Source of the DNA: Deltaproteobacteria bacterium
GTDB lineage: Bacteria > Desulfobacterota > Desulfarculia > Desulfarculales > Desulfarculaceae
Direction of reading: 5' to 3'
Assembly: GCA_020444165.1 (NCBI GenBank)
Contig: JAHLLK010000003.1
Span: forward strand, 93,310 to 157,309
Length of the DNA stretch: 64,000 nt
A program made the translations under genes and the position numbers. Position 1 is the stretch's first letter, and each line of letters begins with the position of its first letter. Shown piece by piece: positions 35,701-42,466 of the stretch. The notes under the pieces were generated by a model, which saw nothing but the letters and a program-made list of their open reading frames with translations, was not told the DNA's origin and did no database searches.

Positions 35701-36304
35701 GGCCGGTCTGGCCCCGGCCCTGGCCGCCTGGCCCGAGGCCCTGGACCTGGACCCGGCCCTGGCGGAGGCGCTGAAATCCCTGGCCGCCCAGCTCTGGGAC
35801 ACTCCCCTGGCCGCGGACCTGGCCGGAGCCCCGGAGCGGGGGGTGTGGCGGGAACAGCCCTTCCTGCTCCGCTTGGCTGGTCCGGCGGGTCAGCCCGCCT
35901 TGGAGCTGCGGGGGGAATTTGACCTGTTGGTCATAGACCCCGCGGGACGGCTTTTATTGGTGGATTACAAGGTTAGTGAGCATTTCACCCCGGAGAGGTA
36001 CCGCACCCAACTACTCCTCTACGGCCTGGCTCTGTGGCGGGGGCAGGGCGGCGGCGCGGGAGGCCAGGCACCGCTGCCCCGGGCCGGCCTGGTGTTCCTG
36101 GGGAGCCAGGGCCCCCGCTGGCAGGAGTTGGACTTCACCGCGGCCGAGCTTGTGGAACTGGAACAGCGCCTCGTGGAGGCCGCGGCCGGCATCGCGGCCC
36201 TGGGCGGGGAGAGCGACCCCGCGGCCCTGCCCCCCGGTCCCAAGTGCCGCCGGGAGGGCTGCCTCCTGGCCGGGTTCTGCCCGCCGCCCGGAGGGAACCC
36301 ATGA
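32762..36304 (+). CDS. addA: AddA-type UvrD helicase-nuclease subunit
   Basis: An 1180-residue superfamily 1A helicase. Walker A (VTAGAGAGKTTALVQ, near 20), motif II (MVDEYQDVNPVQ), motif III (VGDRKQSIYAFRGADV), motif V (MTIHQAKGLEFPVV) and motif VI (VAATRAETRLIF) are all in place. The C-terminal RecB-type nuclease reads LRGEFDLLV and LLVDYKVSE, then QLLLYGLAL. Unusually Cys928 (WFTCPRLYLHTRR) and Cys1162, 1167, 1173 copy the Fe-S arrangement expected only in AddB. The ATG overlaps the addB TGA, and its TGA overlaps the recD2 ATG. Confidence 0.92.
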   Translation: MTVREEIARLAQDSLVTAGAGAGKTTALVQTYLTLLAGSPEREPRAPGQIVAITFTEKAAAEMRARIVSRVADLARSSPAEGRFWQALAPQVEWAPIATIHSFCASLLREYGVLVGLDPDFAVLDQDAFQEVLDTVAVELIGEKLAAKDVAFGDLLQHLSLGGAGYDLISLLEGLYQSLATLGLASEQARAATAAAHQKALDQAPAWGSKLQAAVSDLAAAYGELCGAPPAKQPKFVAKLAELLALWPRAQTRLAGDPLDQAALEALRPWLGGNWGKNVNPLRRAAVEAVDQLLALAALPPAARLSDGLLALAAEYGVRVERELGRRAGVSFDGLLLHTQALLQDHPAVRSELRRRWRVLMVDEYQDVNPVQGRLVALLAGAAEEGGEAATEPPPRLLLVGDRKQSIYAFRGADVSVYNQARDDFAEGRGRLLALPENFRSRPALVGFFNRLFPQVFAGGEGRQLLPRVYVDFLPEDEQTPANPGAEPTYPAVEVLDAAAWGHADTSLAAWRVHEARCLARHLAGLLERDEAQPGEMAVLFRRLSNVKVFEEAFREAGIEFYTVRGKGFYACQEVTDLSNALLAALDPGHEPALAAFLRSPLVGLSDETLLALVHGAPGEPASLGRAFWEGRGLPAWVAPEQAARLATARRILGRLAPLARRLTAAELVTRLVEETWADPLLQGLPGGRQMAANLRKLIEKARDPGSLLSGGAEAFAQGLAGLAAHPPEDPQAPLAAEKSPVVRFMTIHQAKGLEFPVVALADLAGQRPGGATLLAGPDARGVICLAPWDPARGIRPKPGLAQELKALAKAREEAEEARLFYVAATRAETRLIFCLNGATRQTAWAKWVRELVQDDPACHLLQPGREEAPAALPRTAVAAAWPAGIPPEPGPRDAAGRALVARCLNPAPVPVSLVRESVSGLENWFTCPRLYLHTRRLGLDTGQMLAGEEAPARPGGVSAVDLGLMVHRLLEETDLAAGPAGLAPALAAWPEALDLDPALAEALKSLAAQLWDTPLAADLAGAPERGVWREQPFLLRLAGPAGQPALELRGEFDLLVIDPAGRLLLVDYKVSEHFTPERYRTQLLLYGLALWRGQGGGAGGQAPLPRAGLVFLGSQGPRWQELDFTAAELVELEQRLVEAAAGIAALGGESDPAALPPGPKCRREGCLLAGFCPPPGGNP

Positions 36305-38481
36305 GCCCCGAGGCCCGCGTGAACCCGGAAGGCGGCGAGAAGCTGCGGGGCCGGGTCCGCCGCATCACCTTCCACAACCCGGAAAACGGCTACACGGTGG
36401 CCCGCCTGGAGGTGGCCGGCCAGCCGGGCCTGGTGACCCTGGTGGGAGCCATGCCCGGGGTGAGCGAAGGCCACGAGCTGGAGATCACCGGCCGCCGCAG
36501 CGAGCACCCCAAATTCGGGCCGCAGTGGGAGGTGGTGAACTGGCAAATCGTGCCGCCCAGCGACGAGGAAGGCGTCAAGCGCTACCTGGCCTCCGGCTTG
36601 GTCAAGGGCATCGGCCCGGTGCTGGCCGAGCGCGTCGTGGAGACCCTGGGCCCCACCGCGGTGGACCAGATCATGGCCGATTCGCGGGCCCTGGCCCGGG
36701 TGCCGGGCATCGGCCGGAAGAAAGCGGCCAGCATCACCGCCTCCCTGCGGGAGCACGGCCAGCTCCGGGAGTTGATGATCTTCCTGCAAGGCCACGGAGT
36801 GCCCTCGGGCACCGCGCTCCGCATCTGGCGCACCTACGGGGCCGGCAGCCTCAGCGTGCTGCGGGAGGAGCCACACCGCCTGGCCGCCGACATCACCGGC
36901 ATCGGCTTTGTCACCGCGGATCAGATCGCGGCCAAATTGGGCATTGCCCACGATCACCCCACCCGCCTCAGGGCCGGGCTCATCTATATGCTGCGGGAGT
37001 CCCAGGACGAGGGCCACGTGTTCCTGCCCTATGAGGAGCTGATGGAGACCACCGCCCGCGAACTGCGGGTAGGCCGCGAACTGCTGGGCCCGGCCTTTGC
37101 CCGCCTGCACAACCAGGGCCGCCTGGTGCTGCAGGAGGAGGGCGAAACCCGCCTGGTCTATCTGCCGGGCCTGTGGCGGGCGGAATCCCGGGCCGCCTCA
37201 GACCTGGCCCGCCTCACCGCCACCCCGGGGCTCTTGCCCCCGGAACGGGCCCGGGCCGCCACGGCCTGGGTCAGCCGCCAACTGGCCTTTGCCCCCTCGG
37301 AAAGCCAGGCCCAAGCCCTGACCAGTCTCCTGGAAGCCGGCCTGGGGGTCCTCACCGGCGGGCCGGGCACCGGCAAGACCACCCTGGTGCAGGCAATCAT
37401 CGCCGTGGCCCAGCGCATGGGCCTCACGGTCTCCCTGGCCGCGCCCACCGGGCGGGCCGCCCGCCGCCTGGCCGAGACCACCGGCCTGGAGGCCCAGACC
37501 CTGCATCGCCTCTTGGAGTACACCCCCAAGGACAACAGCTTCGCCCGCAACGAGGAAAACCCGCTGGCCAGCGACCTGGTGGTGGTGGATGAAAGCTCCA
37601 TGATCGACATCTGGCTGGGGTCCCAGCTCTGCCGGGCCGTGGGGCCGGGCACCCGGCTCATCCTGGTGGGCGACGCGGACCAGCTGCCGCCGGTGGGGCC
37701 GGGGCTGTTTTTCCGCCAGATCATGGACTCCGGCCGGGTGCCAGTGGCCCGCCTGCGGGAGATTTTCCGCCAGAACGAGGCCGGGCTCATCGTGCAGAAC
37801 GCCCACCGGGTGCTGGAGGGCCTCATGCCCTTGCAGCCGCCCCGGGGCGCGGACACCGCGGACTTCTACTTCATCGAGGAACGCGACCCGGCCCGGGGGG
37901 CGGAAGTGATCCGCGAGCTGGTGGTGGAGCGCCTGCCCCGGCGTTTCGGCTTCGACCCCCTGGAAGACATCCAGGTGCTGTCCCCCATGTACCGGGGCAA
38001 CCTGGGCTGCTCCCACCTGAACCAACTGCTTCGCCAGGCCCTTAACCCCGCCGCCGGGGACCGCCAAAGCCTCTGGACCGGCGACAAGGTCATGCAATCG
38101 CGGAACAATTACGACCTGGATGTTTTCAACGGCGACGTGGGCCGGGTGCGGGAGGCGGGCCCGGACGGTCTCACGGTGCGCCTGGACCAACGCCTGGTCG
38201 ATTTCGGCCCGGCTGAGGCCCAAGACCTGCTCCTGGCCTTTGCCATCACCGTGCACAAGGCCCAGGGCAGCGAATACCCCGCCGTGGTGCTGGCCCTGGG
38301 CCAGGAACACTACGTCATGCTGAACCGCCCGCTCCTCTACACCGCGATGACCCGGGGCCGCAACCTCGTGGTGATCGTGGGGCAGGGCACCGCCCTGCAA
38401 CGGGCCGTGGACCACGTGGAGCCGATCCGGCGCCACGCCCGCCTGGATGTGCTGTTGGCCCGGGAAGTGGGGGAGGGTTAG
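36301..38481 (+). CDS. recD2: RecD2-type 5'-3' DNA helicase
   Basis: A 726-residue superfamily 1B helicase. An N-terminal OB-like and helix-hairpin-helix region (about 1-200, VPGIGRKKAASITASLREHG) is typical of RecD2 as opposed to RecD of RecBCD. The helicase core has Walker A (LTGGPGTGKTTLVQAI, about 350), DESSMIDIWL, GDADQLPPVG, and the closing VHKAQGSEYPAVVL and YTAMTRGRNLVVIVG. RecD2 proteins normally act alone in organisms lacking RecBC. Here the gene overlaps addA and follows addB, so it is co-produced with AddAB. The ATG at 36301 was chosen from the overlap. Confidence 0.93.
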   Translation: MSPEARVNPEGGEKLRGRVRRITFHNPENGYTVARLEVAGQPGLVTLVGAMPGVSEGHELEITGRRSEHPKFGPQWEVVNWQIVPPSDEEGVKRYLASGLVKGIGPVLAERVVETLGPTAVDQIMADSRALARVPGIGRKKAASITASLREHGQLRELMIFLQGHGVPSGTALRIWRTYGAGSLSVLREEPHRLAADITGIGFVTADQIAAKLGIAHDHPTRLRAGLIYMLRESQDEGHVFLPYEELMETTARELRVGRELLGPAFARLHNQGRLVLQEEGETRLVYLPGLWRAESRAASDLARLTATPGLLPPERARAATAWVSRQLAFAPSESQAQALTSLLEAGLGVLTGGPGTGKTTLVQAIIAVAQRMGLTVSLAAPTGRAARRLAETTGLEAQTLHRLLEYTPKDNSFARNEENPLASDLVVVDESSMIDIWLGSQLCRAVGPGTRLILVGDADQLPPVGPGLFFRQIMDSGRVPVARLREIFRQNEAGLIVQNAHRVLEGLMPLQPPRGADTADFYFIEERDPARGAEVIRELVVERLPRRFGFDPLEDIQVLSPMYRGNLGCSHLNQLLRQALNPAAGDRQSLWTGDKVMQSRNNYDLDVFNGDVGRVREAGPDGLTVRLDQRLVDFGPAEAQDLLLAFAITVHKAQGSEYPAVVLALGQEHYVMLNRPLLYTAMTRGRNLVVIVGQGTALQRAVDHVEPIRRHARLDVLLAREVGEG

Positions 38482-38489
38482 AGAGAGAA

Positions 38490-38750
38490 GAGATTGGGGG
38501 AAAACCTTTTCTTTAGTGCCTAAAGAAAAGGTTTTCCCCCAAACCCCCTTTCCAAAAGAAAGGCATATGGGGGTTGATCCCTTGGCGGCGGCGCGGCAGG
38601 GGCGACGACGGCGCATTTATTCTTGGTACCACGCCTCGACTTCGGGAGCGCGCGAGCTTCGCCTGAATGTTGGCCTACCCCGACACGTTACGCCAGCCGC
38701 GGCGACGCGGCTTCGACACGTTACGCCAGCCGCGGCGACGCGGCCGCCGT
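38490..38750 (+). repeat. Intergenic repeat element, copy A
   Basis: Begins with a near-perfect giant hairpin: 22-bp arms 38494-38515 and 38521-38542 (TTGGGGGAAAACC...), loop GTGCC. After about 140 bases of linker (with CCTTTCCAAAAGAAAGG and TTCGGGAGCGCGCGAG) come two 33-bp direct repeats starting CGACACGTTACGCCAGCCGC at 38681 and 38714. The same parts in the same order occur inverted at 42141-42425. The hairpin probably also ends recD2 transcription. Confidence 0.85.
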
Positions 38751-38752
38751 AA

Positions 38753-38787
38753 AAAGGTCAGCGGGCAAGGTGGGAAGCCTTGCCCGC
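38753..38787 (-). terminator. Terminator of the flagellar-type operon
   Basis: GCGGGCAAGG (38761-38770), seven-base loop, CCTTGCCCGC (38778-38787); on the minus strand followed by TGACCTTTTTAC. No gene is seen in 38788-38900. Confidence 0.65.
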
Positions 38788-38900
38788 TAGAGGGGAATCA
38801 GCGACATGTGCTGTCGCCATTGACGGCGTTAGGAGGGGACCTCACGCCTTATGTGGATTGGTCCCGCGTCCGGGACCAGGGAACCCTGGGTCAAACGGTC

Positions 38901-39248
38901 CTAAACGTAGGACGAGGGAATCAAACTGCGCTCCAACACCGGCTGGGCTTCGCCCAGCTTCAGGGGGATGGTCTCCTTGATGCGCTCCGCCACCTGGGCC
39001 AGGATTTGCCGGGCCTCTTCCAAGCTGGGCGGCACCTCGGAGGGGATCATGCTGGAGGCAACGGCCTTGGGCTTGTTGGTATCCGCGACCTTGGTGGGCT
39101 CTTCGGAATTGCCTCCGCTGCCCTGGGCCGCGGACCAGGCGGCAAAACTCTGCTCGCCCTCGGCTTCCTTGCTGCGGTTCTGCCGCTGGTAGTTCTGGTA
39201 TTCCAGAACACTATTTTTAATCGGGTTGATTGAGTTGCTGTAGCTCAT
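38901..39248 (-). CDS. Unrecognised 115-residue protein, flagellar-type operon
   Basis: A hydrophilic, Ser/Gln/Glu-rich protein with no signal or membrane helix. The N-terminus (MSYSNSINPIKNSVLEYQ) and a C-terminal helix (SLEEARQILAQVAERIKETI) are the only structured parts. Such composition is common in small flagellar chaperones, rod-associated or anti-sigma proteins, but it does not match FlgM or FlgN convincingly. It follows the next gene by 17 bases under the sigma-54 promoter at 39752-39768, which suggests a link to motility. Confidence 0.6.
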   Translation of the reverse strand: MSYSNSINPIKNSVLEYQNYQRQNRSKEAEGEQSFAAWSAAQGSGGNSEEPTKVADTNKPKAVASSMIPSEVPPSLEEARQILAQVAERIKETIPLKLGEAQPVLERSLIPSSYV

Positions 39249-39265
39249 TTTTCCAAACCCGCCGG

Positions 39266-39718
39266 TTAGACGTAATCGCCCCGCTGGAACTTGATGATCT
39301 CCACCTTGGCCTGGGTGACCGCCTGCCAGCCTAAGCCGGAAAGCTCGTCATCGGGCGCGGCGTTCAGTTCCTCTTCCATGGCCTGGGAGCGGGATGCCAA
39401 ATCCTTCACCAGTGGTTCCACCTGCTTCAGGGTGTGCCGGGAGTCGCCCAGGGCCGTGGAGTAGACTTCCAGGGAGTTGACCAATCCGTCCAGCTTTTCC
39501 CATAGGGGAGAGAAGCAGGCTTGGCTGGCGTCAACTTCCGCCACCTCGGCCGCCGCAGAGGCCGGCTTTACGGAACCTATACTGGCGGTCTGCTCCTCGG
39601 GATTCACGACGCCGGCCAGGACCTGGGAGAAGGAGGGGCCGGCGTTGCCGCTATCCCTTCCGTCCAGGCGGTTGGCGGCGGTCACCGAGTTCAGCAGTAT
39701 GTTGTTATCAATTTTCAT
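39266..39718 (-). CDS. Unrecognised 150-residue protein under a sigma-54 promoter
   Basis: A soluble protein with a Ser/Ala-rich N-terminus (MKIDNNILLNSVTAANRLDG) and a helical C-terminal two thirds (PLWEKLDGLVNSLEVYSTALGD; VEPLVKDLASRSQAMEEELN). The architecture recalls FlgN-type or other flagellar chaperone-like proteins, but no signature is present. The ATG follows GAGAGG and the sigma-54 promoter lies 34 bases upstream. First gene of a two-gene operon. Confidence 0.65.
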   Translation of the reverse strand: MKIDNNILLNSVTAANRLDGRDSGNAGPSFSQVLAGVVNPEEQTASIGSVKPASAAAEVAEVDASQACFSPLWEKLDGLVNSLEVYSTALGDSRHTLKQVEPLVKDLASRSQAMEEELNAAPDDELSGLGWQAVTQAKVEIIKFQRGDYV

Positions 39719-39751
39719 CTGAGCCCTCTCTTGGGGGTCGCCCAAGAGATA

Positions 39752-39768
39752 AGCAAGGTTGGTGCCAA
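39752..39768 (-). promoter_or_regulatory. Sigma-54 promoter
   Basis: On the minus strand TTGGCACCAACCTTGCT contains the invariant GG and GC exactly ten bases apart and fits the consensus at nearly every position. Transcription should start near 39740, about 22 bases before the ATG at 39718. Confidence 0.88.
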
Positions 39769-39935
39769 GCAAACCCATCTAGTTTTTTGCTTTATTTTAA
39801 GATGCTTATCAGGTGAGTTGGCCATGGACGCGGTAGGTATCATTTTCCGGCCGGGGCCCAAGGGGGAAAAGCTTTCCCCACCGGCGGACCGGAGAAGAGG
39901 AAAAAAAGTCACCGTGGGGGATTTGCCGGGGCGGT

Positions 39936-40523
39936 TCAGCCCGCCAGGCGGGTGGCGTACTTCTCGTCTTCCAAGAGGGCGCGGTCCAGTTTCTCGTCCT
40001 CGTAAAGATACACATTTATGGATTGGTGTCGTTGGGTGGGCAGCATCAATCCCCAGTAGTCGGGTTGGATGGGCAGTTCGCGGTGACCACGGTCCACCAG
40101 CACGGCCAGTTCCACCTTGGCTGGCCGGCCCTGGGAGAAGATGGCCTCCAGGGCGGCGCGCACCGTGCGGCCGGTGAACATGACGTCGTCGATGAGGATC
40201 AAGGTGCGGTCCTCTACGTCAAAGGGGATCACCGTGGCCTGCAGGGCCGGCACTTGAGTCAGGCGGCTCCAATCGTCGCGGTAAAAGGCAATGTCCACGA
40301 AACCCTTGTCCAGGGTGAGACGGTCCTGCCCGGAAATGCGGGCCAACTCCTTTTCCAAGCGGCGCAGCAAAAGGTCGCCGCCGGTGTGGATACCCACCAG
40401 AGCCAGGGAAGAGGGGTCGGGGTGCGACGTGTGGATGCCTTGGGCCAGGCGTCGGATACCCTCAGAGATCTTCTGAGAGTTGTAGACGAGTCGGGGTGGT
40501 GCTTGCATGGCTGCTTGGCTCAT
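39936..40523 (-). CDS. pyrR: Bifunctional pyr operon regulator / uracil phosphoribosyltransferase PyrR
   Basis: A 195-residue type I phosphoribosyltransferase. The PRPP loop is LILIDDVMFTGRTVRAAL, and VGIHTGGDLLLRRL, DIAFYRDDWS and LVDRGHRELPIQPDYWG are all typical of PyrR. In Gram-positive bacteria PyrR binds pyr leader RNA; in Gram-negative bacteria it may serve mostly as uracil phosphoribosyltransferase. No pyr genes or PyrR-binding leader are visible here. The ATG at 40523 is the family start; a longer frame of 16 codons is open. It has its own promoter and is not part of the flagellar genes around it. Confidence 0.9.
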   Translation of the reverse strand: MSQAAMQAPPRLVYNSQKISEGIRRLAQGIHTSHPDPSSLALVGIHTGGDLLLRRLEKELARISGQDRLTLDKGFVDIAFYRDDWSRLTQVPALQATVIPFDVEDRTLILIDDVMFTGRTVRAALEAIFSQGRPAKVELAVLVDRGHRELPIQPDYWGLMLPTQRHQSINVYLYEDEKLDRALLEDEKYATRLAG

Positions 40524-40586
40524 GTTTCGCGGCTCCGCTTGGGGCATCCGGATGAGGAAGAATTCTTCCAAGCCTCGGAGTACAAA

Positions 40587-40615
40587 TTGTTAGCAGGATG
40601 TCCGGGGCATGTCAA
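40587..40615 (-). promoter_or_regulatory. Sigma-70 promoter of pyrR
   Basis: On the minus strand TTGACA (40610-40615), a 17-base spacer and TAACAA (40587-40592); leader of about 57 nt. Confidence 0.6.
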
Positions 40616-40917
40616 GGCGGGTGGAAGGGCGAAATACTCGCGTTTAGCGGGAGTTGAGGCCGCGGGAAGCGGCCAGGGGGGATCGGGCGCACCCTTAAGT
40701 TTACATAATATATCTTATGCGACGTTACAGTCGAGAGCCGAGCGAGAAGCTCAGGCGGCTGGACCGTCGCTGTGGCTGACGCACTGACGCTGGCCACCCT
40801 TTATTTTGCATTAAATTATGAAAGGTTAAACTTTTTAATTAATATTATACATTAAACATGACCAAGCCGGCCCCGGCCCAGAAGCGAAAAAAAGTGAAGA
40901 AATATGTTTTTTTTCAT
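40616..40917. other. Gene-free AT-rich stretch
   Basis: About 300 bases between divergent pyrR and the flagellar-type genes. AT-rich runs at 40801-40860 and a poly-A/poly-T pair (40888-40894 and 40908-40915) stand out from the GC-rich genome and suggest bent or easily melted promoter DNA. No gene is seen. Confidence 0.4.
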
Positions 40918-40945
40918 TAAAGTCTCGTGGAACCCCTGCCGATAG
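40918..40945 (+). promoter_or_regulatory. Sigma-28 (FliA) type promoter
   Basis: TAAAGTCT (40918-40925), a 12-base spacer and GCCGATAG (40938-40945) match the flagellar sigma-28 consensus with one base longer spacing. It points to the genes at 40997 and 41427. Confidence 0.7.
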
Positions 40946-40996
40946 AATATACAGGTAAGCTATCACCAAGGCCTGCCCCGGTTTTTGGAGTCTACC

Positions 40997-41347
40997 GTGG
41001 TTGAAATACCGCCATACCTGAGGCCGGTGAGCTTGTCCTCCGACCGCAAGTCCACCGAAGGGGTGGGCTCCGCGCGGCGTGCGGGCAAGACCGCCACCGC
41101 CTCCGGCTATCGTGGCGCCAGTACGACAACCCGGCAGGAACTGGACACGGTGGTGGTGTCTTTGGAAAGCCACCTCCGCAAGGCCTCGGCGCGGGGCAAC
41201 CTCCCGCAACCGGAAGAAGCCCGCCAAGCCTTGCAGGAATTACGGGAGGCCCTGCCCCGCGAGGGACAGGCCGTGGGGGATCTGCACGAGTTCGACGACC
41301 GAAGCCGCTTCATATCCCTTTTGGCGCCCTTGGTGGATGAGTACTGA
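40997..41347 (+). CDS. Unrecognised 116-residue protein under a sigma-28 promoter
   Basis: A hydrophilic protein. A disordered, Ser/Thr/Arg-rich first half (SLSSDRKSTEGVGSARRAGK) precedes a helical second half (RQELDTVVVSLESHLRKASA; EEARQALQELREALPR). The layout resembles FlgM-like anti-sigma factors (disordered first, helical later) but the sequence is not convincing. GTG at 40997 is preferred because GGAG lies six bases before it; a TTG four codons upstream is possible. It precedes the flagellar rod gene by 79 bases. Confidence 0.65.
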   Translation: MVEIPPYLRPVSLSSDRKSTEGVGSARRAGKTATASGYRGASTTTRQELDTVVVSLESHLRKASARGNLPQPEEARQALQELREALPREGQAVGDLHEFDDRSRFISLLAPLVDEY

Positions 41348-41426
41348 TCACCGCCGCTCTTAGGTTCGCCGGGAGGCCCAACCTGGTGCCGGGACGCTCT
41401 TGCCGGCGTCCAAGGGGAGACCGATC

Positions 41427-42140
41427 ATGATCGAGGGTTTGCAATCAGCTCTCTCCGCCTTGAAGGTAACTCAAACCCGGGTGAATCAGACCGCCCACAA
41501 TCTGGCCAACGTCTCCACCCCCGGTTTCCGGCCGGGCCGCGTGGAGCAAGGCGACGTGGCCAGCGGTGGGGTGCGGGTCACCGGCGCCACCATGTTGGAA
41601 GGCGGCCCCATTGTGACCAGCTTCGGCCCCTTGGACCTGGCCATCGACGGGGCCGGCTTCTTTGTGCTGGATGACGGGCAAGGCGGCCGGGTGTACAGCC
41701 GGGCCGGCAACTTCACCCAGGACGCCCAGGGCAACGTAGTGGATCCCCAGGGCCGCCGGCTCATGCCGCCCCTGCAGGTGCCCCAAGGCACCGCCCGGGT
41801 CGAGGTGAACGCGGACGGCCAGGTGAGCTTCCTGGACCAGGCCGGCGCCAGCCTGGGTCAGGGCCAGATTCAGACCGCGCAGTTTGCCAACCCCTCCGGC
41901 CTGGAAGCCGTGGGCGGCAACGCCTTCCAAGAGACCGCCGCCTCGGGCCCGCCGGTGGTGGACGCGCCCGGCTCCGCCGGCCATGGCAGCCTGGTGGCCG
42001 GCGCCCTGCAAGGCTCGGGCACGGACATGGTGCGCGAGATGGTCAACCTCATCGTGGACAGCCGCACCTTCAAGGCCAACATCCGCTCCGCCCAAACCAG
42101 TGACGAGATGTTGGGGTCGGTGCTCGACCTGAAGCGCTGA
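41427..42140 (+). CDS. Flagellar hook-basal body rod protein (FlgF/FlgG family)
   Basis: A 237-residue secreted axial protein of the flagellum. The N-terminal helix (ALKVTQTRVNQTAHNLANVSTPGF) has the conserved N-x-x-T-x-G-F of rod and hook proteins. The middle beta-domain begins DLAIDGAGFFVL, the typical FlgF/FlgG/FlgE phrase, with YSRAGNFTQDAQGNVVDPQG. The C-terminal helix (TDMVREMVNLIVDSRTFKANI) pairs with the N-terminus for polymerisation. It is shorter than FlgG (about 260), so FlgF or an atypical rod protein is possible. The ATG has AAGGGGAG upstream. No other structural flagellar gene is in the window. Confidence 0.9.
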   Translation: MIEGLQSALSALKVTQTRVNQTAHNLANVSTPGFRPGRVEQGDVASGGVRVTGATMLEGGPIVTSFGPLDLAIDGAGFFVLDDGQGGRVYSRAGNFTQDAQGNVVDPQGRRLMPPLQVPQGTARVEVNADGQVSFLDQAGASLGQGQIQTAQFANPSGLEAVGGNAFQETAASGPPVVDAPGSAGHGSLVAGALQGSGTDMVREMVNLIVDSRTFKANIRSAQTSDEMLGSVLDLKR

Positions 42141-42425
42141 ACCGCGTCGCCGGCCGCCTCGCCGGCCGCGTCGCCCCGGCTGGCGTAACGTGTCGGGGCC
42201 GCGTCGCCGCGGCTGGCATATCGTGTCGGGGCAGGCCGACATTCAGGCGAATCTCGCGCACTCCCGAAGGGGGGCTGTTTGTCCAGGAAAGAGAGCAAGG
42301 CCGAGTCTCCTGCCGCACTGCCCCCGCCAGGGACCCAACCCCCATACGCCTTTCTTTGGGAAAGGGGGTTTGGGGGAAAACCTTTTCTTTAGGCACTAAA
42401 GAAAAGGTTTTCCCCCAATCTCTCC
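42141..42425 (-). repeat. Intergenic repeat element, copy B (inverted)
   Basis: Reverse complement of the element at 38490-38750: GC-rich repeats first (42150-42240, with ACACGTTACGCCAGCC read on the minus strand), then TTCGGGAGTGCGCGAG, linker, and the giant hairpin (arms 42370-42391 and 42397-42418, loop GGCAC). The two copies share the hairpin exactly and diverge in the linker. The last part abuts the NUDIX gene. Confidence 0.85.
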
Positions 42426-42466
42426 TCCCTTTCCCTCAATCTCTCCTCCCTTTGGGAGCCAAGCTC

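Noticed and set aside
38681..38743. CRISPR array from the 33-bp direct repeats
   Set aside because: The copies are adjacent with three bases between them, so there are no spacers.
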